This document shows positions 17,125 through 25,589 of a stretch of DNA of 64,000 nt, in pieces. Below the pieces are notes generated by a model, which saw only the letters and a list, made by a program, of their open reading frames with translations, did no database searches and was not told the DNA's origin. Numbering within the stretch: the first letter of the stretch is position 1; every line of letters begins with the position of its first letter. The translations under genes were made by a program, and so were the position numbers. This DNA is from Dorea_D hominis (GTDB lineage: Bacteria; Bacillota; Clostridia; Lachnospirales; Lachnospiraceae), in NCBI RefSeq assembly GCF_014287705.1, contig NZ_JACOOY010000018.1, positions 1 through 64,000 on the forward strand, read 5' to 3'.

Positions 17125-17178
17125 TTTCTTTGTCTCCTTTGATTTGGATATTTTGCAATATGTTCTTTACAGTTATGT

Positions 17179-17233
17179 ATCATACAGGTCGATTGTAAAA
17201 TCCAAAATCGCGGGATTGTAAAAACTATGTAAA
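17179..17233 (-). promoter_or_regulatory. Pho-box promoter of the pst-pho operon
   Basis: On the minus strand, TTTACA occurs at 17228-17233 and 17217-17222 (11-base period) and again at 17194-17199. A TATGAT -10 box lies at 17179-17184. The direct-repeat geometry matches PhoP/PhoB binding sites of Firmicutes (TTNACA-type repeats every 11 bases). Low phosphate should activate it. Confidence 0.75.
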
Positions 17234-17235
17234 AT

Positions 17236-17271
17236 AAGAAACGCGACAGATTTTCGCCTGCCGCGTTTCTT
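17236..17271 (-). terminator. Terminator after the YARHG protein gene
   Basis: A near-perfect stem (17236-17249 with 17258-17271, core AAACGCG/CGCGTTT) lies between the YARHG gene stop and the Pho boxes, followed on the minus strand by a T-rich run. Confidence 0.7.
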
Positions 17272-17316
17272 GTTTGTTCTTTTTATTTGTATTCCTTAAT
17301 AAATACTATGCTCTTC

Positions 17317-18420
17317 TTATTCATATTTCTTGATGAAATCTACATTCTTCTTTTCTATCGGACTTAAATAAGAATCTTTAAAATCTTTCGGAGCAATGTA
17401 TCCGTTATACCATGCCTGTGAATCAAAATATACCTGTAATGACTGATCATCAAACAGACGGCCTTCTCTTGCATAGATTTCATTTCTTGCAAGTCTGAGT
17501 TCCGCACTGGAAAGCCCGCTGATATCTGAATAATCAAGCAGATAATCCGAACTGTACGGAATTACATAACCGCTGGAACTGATATAGTGTCTCTGATTAT
17601 CATATGGATTGATAACAATGATCTTACTTGTATTGCCACGGTTATTTGCATTGTTATTCGTCTTTTTCTTTGCTGTCTGTTTTACTTTGATACTCTCAGC
17701 CGTAATATAATACGGTGTTTCTGTCACTACGTCTTCGATTTTCTTAGAAGCTTCGGTATCACCGGTAACAAAAATATAGTTATCACCTTTCTGAAGTTCA
17801 AACTTCAATGTTTTCGTTCCTTCTCCAAGCATGCACAGTTCTGTCTTAGTTGTTCCTTTATCCGGATAATTTACTTTCCAGCCAAGTCCACCCTGGTCAT
17901 TGGATGGTGTATAACTGAACTTCACTTCCGCAGTACCTTCTTTTTGTGTCGAAATCACAAAGTAGTCCACATCATCTTTGGAATCGATATAGCCGGTCAC
18001 TGGTTTTCCTTCTTCCAGTGTAATCGCCTGATTTATAGAATCATTTGGCTCATTGGAATCTTTTACTTCCTTTTTTTCCGGCTCTTTCTGCTCTGTTGTT
18101 TCCGTTTTTGTCTCTGGTTTTGTCTTTTTTGGGGACCTTCCAAGTCCAAATACAACGAGTGCGATAATCACCACCGCCATAACAGCACATACAATGCCAA
18201 GTATAATAACCAGATTTTTTGATCCTTTCGGCTCATTCTTCTGTACTCTTTCTTCCTGCTCGTCCGGCCACTCGGTTGCAAATTCCTCATTTGCATCTGG
18301 TGTTTCATGTACAGCCGGTGCCTCTTCGGTTTCTGTTTTGTGTCCACAATGTGCACAGAACATCGCACCCGGCTCTATCGGCCGGCCGCAGTTAGGACAA
18401 AATCTTGCTCTCTCTCCCAT
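17317..18420 (-). CDS. Zinc-ribbon membrane protein with YARHG domain
   Basis: A 367-residue protein. An N-terminal double zinc-ribbon (CPNCG at 8-12 and CAHCG at 22-26) is followed by an acidic linker, one membrane helix (LVIILGIVCAVMAVVIIALVVF, about 70-91), a beta-rich extracellular part (about 120-260) with a pre-peptidase-like DSINQAITLEEGK start, and a C-terminal YARHG domain (LARNEIYAREGRLFDD). YARHG is a short extracellular domain of unknown function found in many gut Firmicutes. The gene is at the 3' end of a run of three minus-strand zinc-ribbon genes, just upstream of the pst operon. Confidence 0.82.
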   Translation of the reverse strand: MGERARFCPNCGRPIEPGAMFCAHCGHKTETEEAPAVHETPDANEEFATEWPDEQEERVQKNEPKGSKNLVIILGIVCAVMAVVIIALVVFGLGRSPKKTKPETKTETTEQKEPEKKEVKDSNEPNDSINQAITLEEGKPVTGYIDSKDDVDYFVISTQKEGTAEVKFSYTPSNDQGGLGWKVNYPDKGTTKTELCMLGEGTKTLKFELQKGDNYIFVTGDTEASKKIEDVVTETPYYITAESIKVKQTAKKKTNNNANNRGNTSKIIVINPYDNQRHYISSSGYVIPYSSDYLLDYSDISGLSSAELRLARNEIYAREGRLFDDQSLQVYFDSQAWYNGYIAPKDFKDSYLSPIEKKNVDFIKKYE

Positions 18421-18459
18421 CTTACTTCTTCCTCCGTACTTTTTCTTTCCTTATTATTC

Positions 18460-19149
18460 TTAATTTTCTTCTTTTATTTTTTCTTCTTTCAGTTCTTCTT
18501 CCGTAATCTCCTGCGCCGTCTCTTCCAGAGCTTCTTCAATATCTGCCAGTACTTCCGGCTCAGATTCAGACTCTGCTTTTAATTCCGGCACATTCTCCGA
18601 TATTGCTTCTGCCAGCATTTCTGACTCCGGCTCCGGCATCCTTATATTTTCCGGCTCTGGCTCCGGCATTGTCTGTCGGCTCTCTTCTTCCAGTTTATTT
18701 CCACAGTTAATGCAGAACAGAGCGTCACCATCATTTTTGAAACCGCAGTTTGTACAATATTTTTCTTTCATATTTGAGGCTTCCAGATTCTCTTTTACCG
18801 TCAATGAAGAGCCACATTTTACACAGAATTTGGAATTTATCTTATTGCCATATCCACACTGTGGACATGGTTTTACTTCTGTAGCCAGACGCAGTTCTTC
18901 TTTTTCTTTCTCAATCTGTGCACGCAATCTACGGATCTCAGCAAATAATTCTTCATATTCGGTTCCCGCTTCCTCTGCGTGCCGTTTCACACACTGCACA
19001 CCAACCTGATATATGAGTTTCTCTATCATCTTCTCGTCATCTCTGATTTTCGCAGAAATTCGCTCACTCTCCAGTCCATCTTTTATCTTTGTTGATATTC
19101 CCTGACCAGCGGCATTGATTGAGTCTTTCATTTTATCCAGCATCGCCAT
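18460..19149 (-). CDS. Zinc-ribbon protein with coiled coil and acidic tail
   Basis: A 229-residue soluble protein. The first 85 residues are helical and charged (coiled-coil-like, about 55-88). Two zinc-ribbon pairs follow: CPQCG...CVKCG (about 94-113) and CTNCG...CINCG (about 132-151). The last 75 residues are extremely Glu/Pro-rich with no hydrophobic segment. No enzyme domain is recognised. It is co-directional with the flanking zinc-ribbon genes. GGAGGATG precedes the ATG. Confidence 0.7.
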   Translation of the reverse strand: MAMLDKMKDSINAAGQGISTKIKDGLESERISAKIRDDEKMIEKLIYQVGVQCVKRHAEEAGTEYEELFAEIRRLRAQIEKEKEELRLATEVKPCPQCGYGNKINSKFCVKCGSSLTVKENLEASNMKEKYCTNCGFKNDGDALFCINCGNKLEEESRQTMPEPEPENIRMPEPESEMLAEAISENVPELKAESESEPEVLADIEEALEETAQEITEEELKEEKIKEEN

Positions 19150-19222
19150 ATATCATCCTCCCTATATCTTTTCAAGATTTGCTTTCGCAAAACATATAAC
19201 AGCCCTAAATGTCTCTCATCTG

Positions 19223-19822
19223 TTATAAATTGTTCTGTCTGTTATATGCATTGCAAATCCGGTTACTGTTCTTGATCAGGATGTGCATTGCAACAAACGG
19301 TCCCAAACCACATAATAAAATTCCGATCAGATCCCACACTAATACAGTTGTTCCGTTCTCTGGAAATGTCATTCCGTAGCGCGGTGCATTGGTGCAAAGC
19401 CTGTTTCCTATTTTATAAGACCAGTAAAATGAATAAATTCCACAGGTCAGGAATGACAATATAATAAATGCAGCCAGACCGGACGTCATCTCTCCATCTC
19501 CTTCACATGCAATGTTCACATCATGCGCCATCTTATATATGAAATAATAACTGTAGATTCCACAGGTAACGATCGACAGCAGTATGTATATGGCAAGACT
19601 TCTGTCATCCTGCAGTCTCTCTTTTCTTCCTGCCGGCATCTGATCATTACTGCTAAAGCTCTGTTTTACATTGTGTATCTCACTTTCCATTTTCCGTTCG
19701 GTTGACCGGAAAGTCTGATTCACCTGCTCAGAAAACTGCTTTTTTATTGTGCATGGATTGCCACACTTCGGGCAAAACTTTGCGTTATCGGGCAGTTTCG
19801 CCCCACATTTCGTACAAAACAC
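19223..19822 (-). CDS. Zinc-ribbon DUF4234 membrane protein
   Basis: A 199-residue protein. The zinc-ribbon (CTKCG at 3-7, CPKCG at 17-21) is followed by a charged linker and a DUF4234 membrane domain with three hydrophobic segments, containing two SFLTCGIYSFYW-like motifs. The start is a GTG at 19820-19822, supported by GGAGGAAG. A paralogous domain occurs in the gene at 30458. Function is unknown. Confidence 0.75.
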   Translation of the reverse strand: MFCTKCGAKLPDNAKFCPKCGNPCTIKKQFSEQVNQTFRSTERKMESEIHNVKQSFSSNDQMPAGRKERLQDDRSLAIYILLSIVTCGIYSYYFIYKMAHDVNIACEGDGEMTSGLAAFIILSFLTCGIYSFYWSYKIGNRLCTNAPRYGMTFPENGTTVLVWDLIGILLCGLGPFVAMHILIKNSNRICNAYNRQNNL

Positions 19823-19929
19823 TATCTTTCTTCCTCCTCATTCCTGTATAGTTCCTGCGGATATGCAGGCTCTATCGATAACTATGATACCCTCGGATTG
19901 TTCCGTGCTGCTTTGGTATCATGTAAATG

Positions 19930-20002
19930 ATGTCAGGATCATTAAGCCGTAAAACCACTCCCGTGCAAGCACGTCGTGGTTTCAGGCTTTTGACCCTGGC
20001 AT
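19930..20002. repeat. Long imperfect palindrome, candidate dispersed element
   Basis: A 73-base stretch folds end to end. ATGTCAGG pairs with CCTGGCAT, AAACCAC with GTGGTTT, and CGTGC with GCACG at the centre. Its right arm recurs at 2609-2640. It lies in the 322-base gap between divergent zinc-ribbon genes. It could be a REP/MITE-like repeat. The rest of the gap holds a weak TTGCAT/TAAACT promoter (20081-20109) for the plus-strand gene. Confidence 0.45.
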
Positions 20003-20144
20003 TATATAAATTTTATCATAGTAAAATATCATTGTAAATATTAGCATTATGAAGAATCTCCGTAAATTTTAAAAGGGAAATTGCATTTTTATGCTATCAA
20101 TGCTAAACTAAGCTAAAACTTAACGAACACAAAGGAGAATTATT

Positions 20145-20864
20145 ATGTTTTGTAAACACTGTGGAAAGCAGCTGACAGATGGTGCAAAATTCTGCCCCGA
20201 CTGCGGAACCCCTGTTTCTGCTAAAGCTCAACATACACAGCAGCATTTCGAAGCTACAACGTCACACAAGCAGACACCATACAATGAGGCTGCACATCCT
20301 ACACCACATAACCACGAACATCGAACTCAGCAGACTGCAAAAACAGCATCGCATAACCGCACACATCCGACACAGACAATAAACCACACAAAATCTTCTG
20401 TAGCAGGTGCAATGAATTATACCGCCTCTGATATGACAACAGATCCTGCACCAAAAGTACGCAGAAATTTTACAATTGGAAATATTGTCACCTGGATTGG
20501 ATGCTTCCTTGCATTTATATCCATGTTTATGACTTTTGCCACGGTATCTATTCTTGGTTTTTCCCAGACAGTCACTCTTTTTGATACTAATGACGGAAAA
20601 TTATTTCTTGCAGTGATCCTGGCAGTGGCGATTATTAACTTCTTCCGTATTGATATTATCAGCCTGATCGGATCATGTGTCGGTGTTTTCTTCCTTCTTA
20701 TGGAATACAAAGATGCCGCCGATAAATTACAGCAGTTTTCTTCTATGGTTCATTATGGAATCGGACGAATGCTTCTGACTGTCGGAATTATTCTGATGGT
20801 ACTAGGTGCAGTCGCAAGTATCTTCCTTCGCAAGAAGAATGTGAAACTGAATGTTTTACAGTAA
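20145..20864 (+). CDS. Zinc-ribbon membrane protein (four helices)
   Basis: A 239-residue protein. The zinc-ribbon (CKHCG at 3-7, CPDCG at 17-21) is followed by a His/Thr/Gln-rich low-complexity linker (about 28-105) and three to four transmembrane helices (about 115-230) ending in a basic tail. AAGGAG precedes the ATG. The His-rich linker is unusual and could bind metal, though that is speculative. It is transcribed away from the other three zinc-ribbon genes. Confidence 0.7.
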   Translation: MFCKHCGKQLTDGAKFCPDCGTPVSAKAQHTQQHFEATTSHKQTPYNEAAHPTPHNHEHRTQQTAKTASHNRTHPTQTINHTKSSVAGAMNYTASDMTTDPAPKVRRNFTIGNIVTWIGCFLAFISMFMTFATVSILGFSQTVTLFDTNDGKLFLAVILAVAIINFFRIDIISLIGSCVGVFFLLMEYKDAADKLQQFSSMVHYGIGRMLLTVGIILMVLGAVASIFLRKKNVKLNVLQ

Positions 20865-20944
20865 ATCGACGGACGGATATAAATGTAAATATTATCTGAC
20901 CCAATGTAAGATAATACACTATATTACATGCTATATATTTTATC

Positions 20945-20970
20945 AAAGCCAGCTGATTTGCTGGCTTTTT
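20945..20970 (+). terminator. Intrinsic terminator
   Basis: AAAGCCAGC (20945-20953) pairs with GCTGGCTTT (20960-20968) across a 6-base loop, followed by T residues. It lies 81 bases after the stop of the plus-strand zinc-ribbon gene. Confidence 0.8.
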
Positions 20971-21013
20971 ATTTACGCCATATACTTTTGCACAAAACAC
21001 GTAATAAGATAAA

Positions 21014-21082
21014 AAGAGCAACCACACCCTATTTTTATTCAGTCGCATAACCGACTCTCTTAAAACGGATGTGATTGCTCTT
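21014..21082 (-). terminator. Structured terminator of the rhodanese operon
   Basis: On the minus strand AAGAGCAATCACA (21070-21082) pairs with TGTGGTTGCTCTT (21014-21026), followed by a T-rich tract. An inner AGTCG/CGACT hairpin (21041-21056) sits within the loop. The two-tiered shape is more elaborate than a plain terminator. Confidence 0.7.
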
Positions 21083-21120
21083 GAATTATCATCTTTCAAT
21101 CACTGATAATTTGTTAATTC

Positions 21121-22059
21121 CTATTTTTCAACATCTCCGACTACAGCCCATCTCCAGAATGACTGGTCATAGTTCCATGTATTCTTGCATCCTGCCATTT
21201 CAAGTACAAGCTGCATATATGCGGAACGAATACCGCCTGTGCAATAAGTTACGATCTTGTCATCTTTGGAAATGCCCGCATCTTTTAACATCTTATCAAT
21301 GTCAGCCTGTGATCTTAATGTTCCGTCTTCACGGAAAAGATCTGTATACCGAATATGGATTGCTCCCGGAAGATGTCCGCCTTTTGCTTCGTTATATTTC
21401 TTAGCACCTTCATACTCTTCATCTGTACGAACATCAACGATCTTGTAATCTTTGTAGTTCTTCTGAAGTTCTTCTGTTTCCATGTCATGTGTCATGTCAA
21501 GTTTGTCGATCTTCACATCTACTTTGTCTAACTTGGAAGGTCCTTTCTGTGTCTCAGCTCCGGCATTTACCAGCGCTTCGTATCCACCGTCAACCATCTT
21601 AAGGTTTGTGTAACCTGCTACGCGCAGCTCCCAGAGAACACGGGCATCTTCTCCCCATCCTCCAAGTGTCTCACCTAAGAGAACGATTTCCTTGTTCGGA
21701 TCAAGGCCGAGGTTGCTGAGTTTTTTAGATAACTCTACAGGCTGTGGAACTTTTCCCCAGTTCTCATCGCCCTGCTTGCCATATTTGTCTTCGCATGTTC
21801 CAAGTGCCTGCCAGCTTGTAGCTGCTGCACCCTTGATCGTCTCTTTATTAGAATATTTCTCGCCACGGCAGTCAAGAAAAATTACATTGTCATCGCCCAT
21901 CAGTTTCTTCGCTTCTTTTGCGGTTATCAGGTATTCTCCTTTAAAAGAATCCTTGGAAACCAAATCGTCGTCCGATACTCCTTTTGCTTTGCTTCCGCAT
22001 CCAACTACAAGCATCATAGCCAGCAGTCCGACACCCATACATCTGATAAACTTCTTCAT
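21121..22059 (-). CDS. Rhodanese-like sulfurtransferase lipoprotein (tandem domain)
   Basis: A 312-residue lipoprotein with lipobox LVVGC (Cys about 21). Two rhodanese domains follow. The first (about 45-170) has LLGETLGG where the catalytic loop should be and lacks Cys. The second (about 185-305) has the loop CTGGIRSAY with the active-site Cys. This inactive-active order is that of thiosulfate sulfurtransferases. It should act outside the membrane on thiosulfate or persulfide sulfur. It is the last gene of a four-gene operon, 13 bases after the C_GCAxxG_C_C gene. Confidence 0.85.
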   Translation of the reverse strand: MKKFIRCMGVGLLAMMLVVGCGSKAKGVSDDDLVSKDSFKGEYLITAKEAKKLMGDDNVIFLDCRGEKYSNKETIKGAAATSWQALGTCEDKYGKQGDENWGKVPQPVELSKKLSNLGLDPNKEIVLLGETLGGWGEDARVLWELRVAGYTNLKMVDGGYEALVNAGAETQKGPSKLDKVDVKIDKLDMTHDMETEELQKNYKDYKIVDVRTDEEYEGAKKYNEAKGGHLPGAIHIRYTDLFREDGTLRSQADIDKMLKDAGISKDDKIVTYCTGGIRSAYMQLVLEMAGCKNTWNYDQSFWRWAVVGDVEK

Positions 22060-22072
22060 ACCATTTCTCCTC

Positions 22073-22519
22073 TTAATCTTCGTTTAATATTTCTTCTGTG
22101 ATCTGGATCACCTTTTCTGCAAGACACGGACAGAACTCTGTCATCTTTCCGCTGTCTAATGCCCCTTGAAGTCCTTCCGGTGTAGACACATCATAACCGA
22201 TGATCTCTTTGCAGTTTACAGAACCATATTCCTGTTCAAAACGATTCTTAAACTCCATGTATTTTCCGATCATGACATTCTTCTGGTCCATCAGTCCTTC
22301 TTCTTTTGTGTGTCCATACTTCATACCGATCGCCATCAGCGCTCCGGTATAAGCACCACAGACAGATCCTAACATCATGCCGCCTCCAAAACAGGCAGCG
22401 ATACGGTTTGCTTCGTCTTCACTTAAGTCAAACCGTTCTGCAAAATGACGGAACACTACCTGTGAACAGTCATATCCTTTTATAAAGTTGTCTTTAATTT
22501 CATTTGCCATCTGGTTCAT
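22073..22519 (-). CDS. C_GCAxxG_C_C family redox protein
   Basis: A 148-residue protein with the family signature: Cys in KGYDCSQVV, then FGGGMMLGSVCGAYTGALMA, then paired Cys residues near the C-terminus (VNCKEI and FCPCLAE). These proteins are thought to carry a redox-active or metal-binding cysteine set; no enzyme activity is established. The start MNQMANEI (22517-22519) is chosen because AAAGGAGACAAG lies upstream; the open frame extends 16 codons further. It is co-transcribed with the TVP38 and rhodanese genes. Confidence 0.85.
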   Translation of the reverse strand: MNQMANEIKDNFIKGYDCSQVVFRHFAERFDLSEDEANRIAACFGGGMMLGSVCGAYTGALMAIGMKYGHTKEEGLMDQKNVMIGKYMEFKNRFEQEYGSVNCKEIIGYDVSTPEGLQGALDSGKMTEFCPCLAEKVIQITEEILNED

Positions 22520-22538
22520 ATTCTTGTCTCCTTTATTT

Positions 22539-22715
22539 CTATTTTCCTGCATAACAATGTTTGTCAAACAGAATCTTACGCTTTTTATACGGAGTCCCTA
22601 CCAGGTCCATAATCGTTGCTTTCGATCCGATCGGCAGATCGATCGCCTGATTAAAATCACAGTCATAAACCTTTGATATTATAAAATTATTTTGTTTTCT
22701 TTTTCTGTTTTTCAT
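22539..22715 (-). CDS. Possible small protein or remnant, unrecognised
   Basis: A 58-codon frame fills the 167-base gap between the TVP38 and C_GCAxxG_C_C genes and overlaps the TVP38 3' end. Its later part (KVYDCDFNQAIDLPIGSKAT to KILFDKHCYAGK) has ordinary protein-like composition and two Cys, but no family is recognised and no good ribosome binding site is seen. It may be a decayed gene tail. Confidence 0.25.
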   Translation of the reverse strand: MKNRKRKQNNFIISKVYDCDFNQAIDLPIGSKATIMDLVGTPYKKRKILFDKHCYAGK

Positions 22716-23394
22716 TATATAACTGTTTGAACAGAACGATAAGACCTGATAAAGCAAATAAGATCAGAAGTCCTGTTACGAGCAGTTTTGCTCCTCCGGT
22801 CAGCATACCACCCACATAAGAGTAAACGATGGTTGCCGGAAGCTGTCCGATTCCTGTAGCTACGAAAAATCCCCAGAAAGACATAGATGTAAGACCTGCT
22901 GCATAACTTACATAATCAAATGAAATAAACGGCAGAAGTCTTGCGATCAGGATACTTAAATTTCCATGTCTCTCAAAGAAGACATCGATCTGCTGAAGTC
23001 CTGCTTTGCTTGTAAGCTTCTCAGCTACATCTCTTCCCAGAATTCTTGCGATATAGAAGCAAATCACTGCTCCTGCCATCGCACTTGACCAGGAAAGAAT
23101 CGCTCCCTGCCACCATCCGAATAAGTTTGCGTTCGCAAATGTGATCAGGAATGCCGGAAGCGGGGCTGCCACAGACTGTAAGATCATCAATGCAAAAGAC
23201 ACAGCTGCTGCATATGCACCGTAAGATGCAACGAATTCTTTGACAACGGTAAAGTCGCCGCTTGAAAATGCTGCAAAAATACGATTCATCAGCTTATTTA
23301 CACTCGGTACGCAGAAATAAACTGCCACACATCCTACAATCAACACGATTACAATAATCTTACCGAGCCATTTGTTTTGTTTTTTTGTTTCCAC
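22687..23394 (-). CDS. TVP38/TMEM64 (DedA-like, VTT domain) membrane protein
   Basis: A 235-residue membrane protein with about five to six hydrophobic segments. The VTT-domain features are GAILSWSSAMAGAVICFYIARILGRD (the glycine-rich re-entrant region) and RLLPFISFDYVSYAAGL (the R-x-x-P motif). Some DedA/TVP38 relatives move lipids or metabolites; the substrate here is unknown. In E. coli the relatives YdjX/YdjZ are encoded next to YdjY, which fits the sulfur-related neighbours here. GGAG-type site upstream. Confidence 0.87.
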   Translation of the reverse strand: METKKQNKWLGKIIVIVLIVGCVAVYFCVPSVNKLMNRIFAAFSSGDFTVVKEFVASYGAYAAAVSFALMILQSVAAPLPAFLITFANANLFGWWQGAILSWSSAMAGAVICFYIARILGRDVAEKLTSKAGLQQIDVFFERHGNLSILIARLLPFISFDYVSYAAGLTSMSFWGFFVATGIGQLPATIVYSYVGGMLTGGAKLLVTGLLILFALSGLIVLFKQLYNEKQKKKTK

Positions 23395-23440
23395 CTCTTG
23401 TTCTCCTTTTTTCTTTGTTTCCTTTTGTTCTCTCTTGTTT

Positions 23441-24421
23441 CTATAGATACTTTGTCCGCATACGATTGATCAGGGATTTGATCGTATCCGGTTTTTCTTT
23501 TGTTCCCAGAATCTCCGGCAGGACGTGACGTACCTGCTTACAGCCGTTTCTGGTCAGATTGCCTGCACAGGAGCCGCAATATGTATAAATCGTCTGCGGA
23601 TACTTCTTCACTGTCTCAGCAAAGCTTTTTGCTATCTCCGGTTCTTTGGCGCATCCCTGGCCGCCAAGGCCACAGCACTGGATATCCTCCAATGTCTGAA
23701 ATTCTGCGTCTGAAAACGCCTCAATGTCTGTGAGCCATTCTCCCTTTTCTCTGTCAGGGCATGGACGAAACATCGTACCGCCGGGCAGACACTTCTCACC
23801 CAGATGCAGTTCCTTTAATTTCTGATAAATGTTCACTACACGGATCGTAAGTCTTGGCTTCAGAAACGCATAACAGTTCGGACACATCGTAATGACCTCT
23901 GTCACCCCTGCATCATCCATGCGCTTCTGAATTCCCTGCATAATACGTTCCTCTTCGTCTTCCATTCCTATATCTGCGATTGGTTTTCCACAGCAGTCAT
24001 AGACCACACCGATCCCGGCTTCTTTTTCAAACAGTTCCACCAGAACTTTTGTTGTCTTCGGATATACAGACGGGAAATTGCATCCCGGAAATAACACACT
24101 CTTCTCTGTCACATGCCTATAATTGCGATATGAATATTCCTTTTTTTCAGAAATGGTCCGCTTGTACTCTTTGTTCACCCGCGCGCCTTCGTCAGATGCA
24201 ACGCTGGCTCTGCGCATATCCATAATGATTCCCTGTCCGTCAATCCCCACCGGACAGACTTCTGAACATTTGCCACATAAAAAGCAGTGATACGCAAGCT
24301 TATTAAGCTTTTCGGTATCACCTATATCAAGACCATACTTTTTCAAAAAGGAACAATTCTCCTGACAGACATGACAGTGGATGCATTTGTCTGCATCTTT
24401 TACTCTCTCATTCTGACACAT
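23441..24421 (-). CDS. Fe-S oxidoreductase with CCG domains (HdrD/GlpC-like)
   Basis: A 326-residue protein. Two [4Fe-4S] binding sets lie at the N-terminus: CIHCHVCQENC (about 13-23) and CFLCGKCSEVCPVG (about 46-59). Two cysteine-rich CCG motifs follow: CCGKPIADIG (about 143) and CCGLGGQGC (about 250), each preceded by more Cys (FPGCN, MCPNC, CGSC). This is the architecture of heterodisulfide-reductase D or glycolate/lactate dehydrogenase iron-sulfur subunits. No flavin partner gene is next to it. As first gene of the sulfur operon it is a plausible electron donor or disulfide reductase. Confidence 0.87.
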   Translation of the reverse strand: MCQNERVKDADKCIHCHVCQENCSFLKKYGLDIGDTEKLNKLAYHCFLCGKCSEVCPVGIDGQGIIMDMRRASVASDEGARVNKEYKRTISEKKEYSYRNYRHVTEKSVLFPGCNFPSVYPKTTKVLVELFEKEAGIGVVYDCCGKPIADIGMEDEEERIMQGIQKRMDDAGVTEVITMCPNCYAFLKPRLTIRVVNIYQKLKELHLGEKCLPGGTMFRPCPDREKGEWLTDIEAFSDAEFQTLEDIQCCGLGGQGCAKEPEIAKSFAETVKKYPQTIYTYCGSCAGNLTRNGCKQVRHVLPEILGTKEKPDTIKSLINRMRTKYL

Positions 24422-24629
24422 GTTATTATCCTCTCTTTTCTATTTACTCTCGCTCATTGTATCATCAAATCTGTATTTCGTATAATTGATATTGTGAATA
24501 TATCATTGTAAATATAGGTTGTGTCTATAGGTGTTAAACCCACCGAAACGCTCTGTTTTACTTGGTTTTCCACTTATTGATACAAATTAATCATACAGAC
24601 AAATAAATATGTCTTTTACAAACCGTATT

Positions 24630-25562
24630 TTACATCAAAACCTCAAATGCATATACCATTAGCGGCATTGTCAGAATGGATAACAATGTTGTCATCACAT
24701 TAATTGCACTTGCATAATTTGAATCATTTCCATACACCTGACACATCTGCGTTACCGTTGATGCAGAAGGTGTGATCACCGCCAGAAAGACAACAAGCAA
24801 TATCTTCTTTCCATCCGGATGCCAGCTGATCAGATGACTGAATTTTAATAGGAGTAAGGATATCATCGGTACAACCACAAGTCTTAATGCTGTCACAAAA
24901 TAAATCCGTCTATTCGCAAACACTTGTCGCAGGCTCATCTGGGCAAGTAACATTCCTGTAACGATCATGCTCGCCGGTCCGATCATAACACCAACTGCAC
25001 TCATTGTTCCATCCACGATTTCCGGAAGTTTAATCTGTAAAAAGAATAAAATAATTCCCAGTACAACTGCGATCATATTGATATTAAATACGATCTTTCT
25101 CCAATCCGTTCCCTCTTCTCTGCTGATAATCTTTTTCCCATGTGTCCACATAAACACCAGCTGCACGCTCATAAAAACACAGCCGCAGAGCACCCATTTT
25201 TCACCCAGGATAAATGTTACCAGAGGTACGATCAGATTTCCTGAATTTGAATAATATACCGATGCCAATTCTACTTCATCCATTTTCAAAGCTTTTGCAA
25301 TTGCCCATACTGCGATCAGCAAAATGATCTGCAATAAGACCGATGCCGCAAATGCAAGTTCTAATTCCTTTACCGTATTTTTCGTATAGGTTACCTGGAA
25401 CGCATGAATGATCACACACGGAATTACCAGATACAATACAATTTTAGATAGCACTTTACTATCCTCAGCCGTTACAATACCGGCTTTCACTACCAGGTAA
25501 CCCATCAGGATCATCAGAAATAGTTCTGCAATCTGTTTCATTAATAAAATACTGATTTCCAT
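24630..25562 (-). CDS. AEC-family transporter (auxin efflux carrier-like)
   Basis: A 310-residue membrane protein with about ten hydrophobic segments. The N-terminal MILMGYLVVKAGIVTAEDSKVLSKIVLYLVIPC and the NSGNLIVPL segment in the middle are typical AEC features. Bacterial members export or import organic acids such as malate; the substrate cannot be read from sequence. The start MEISILL (25560-25562) follows AAGGAGGGAC. It appears monocistronic. Confidence 0.87.
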   Translation of the reverse strand: MEISILLMKQIAELFLMILMGYLVVKAGIVTAEDSKVLSKIVLYLVIPCVIIHAFQVTYTKNTVKELELAFAASVLLQIILLIAVWAIAKALKMDEVELASVYYSNSGNLIVPLVTFILGEKWVLCGCVFMSVQLVFMWTHGKKIISREEGTDWRKIVFNINMIAVVLGIILFFLQIKLPEIVDGTMSAVGVMIGPASMIVTGMLLAQMSLRQVFANRRIYFVTALRLVVVPMISLLLLKFSHLISWHPDGKKILLVVFLAVITPSASTVTQMCQVYGNDSNYASAINVMTTLLSILTMPLMVYAFEVLM

Positions 25563-25589
25563 ATTGTCCCTCCTTTTGCTGTCGAACAT

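Noticed and set aside
21014..21082. Two-tier hairpin considered as a riboswitch
   Set aside because: It lies downstream of the operon's last stop and ends in a T-rich tract, so a terminator is the simpler explanation.
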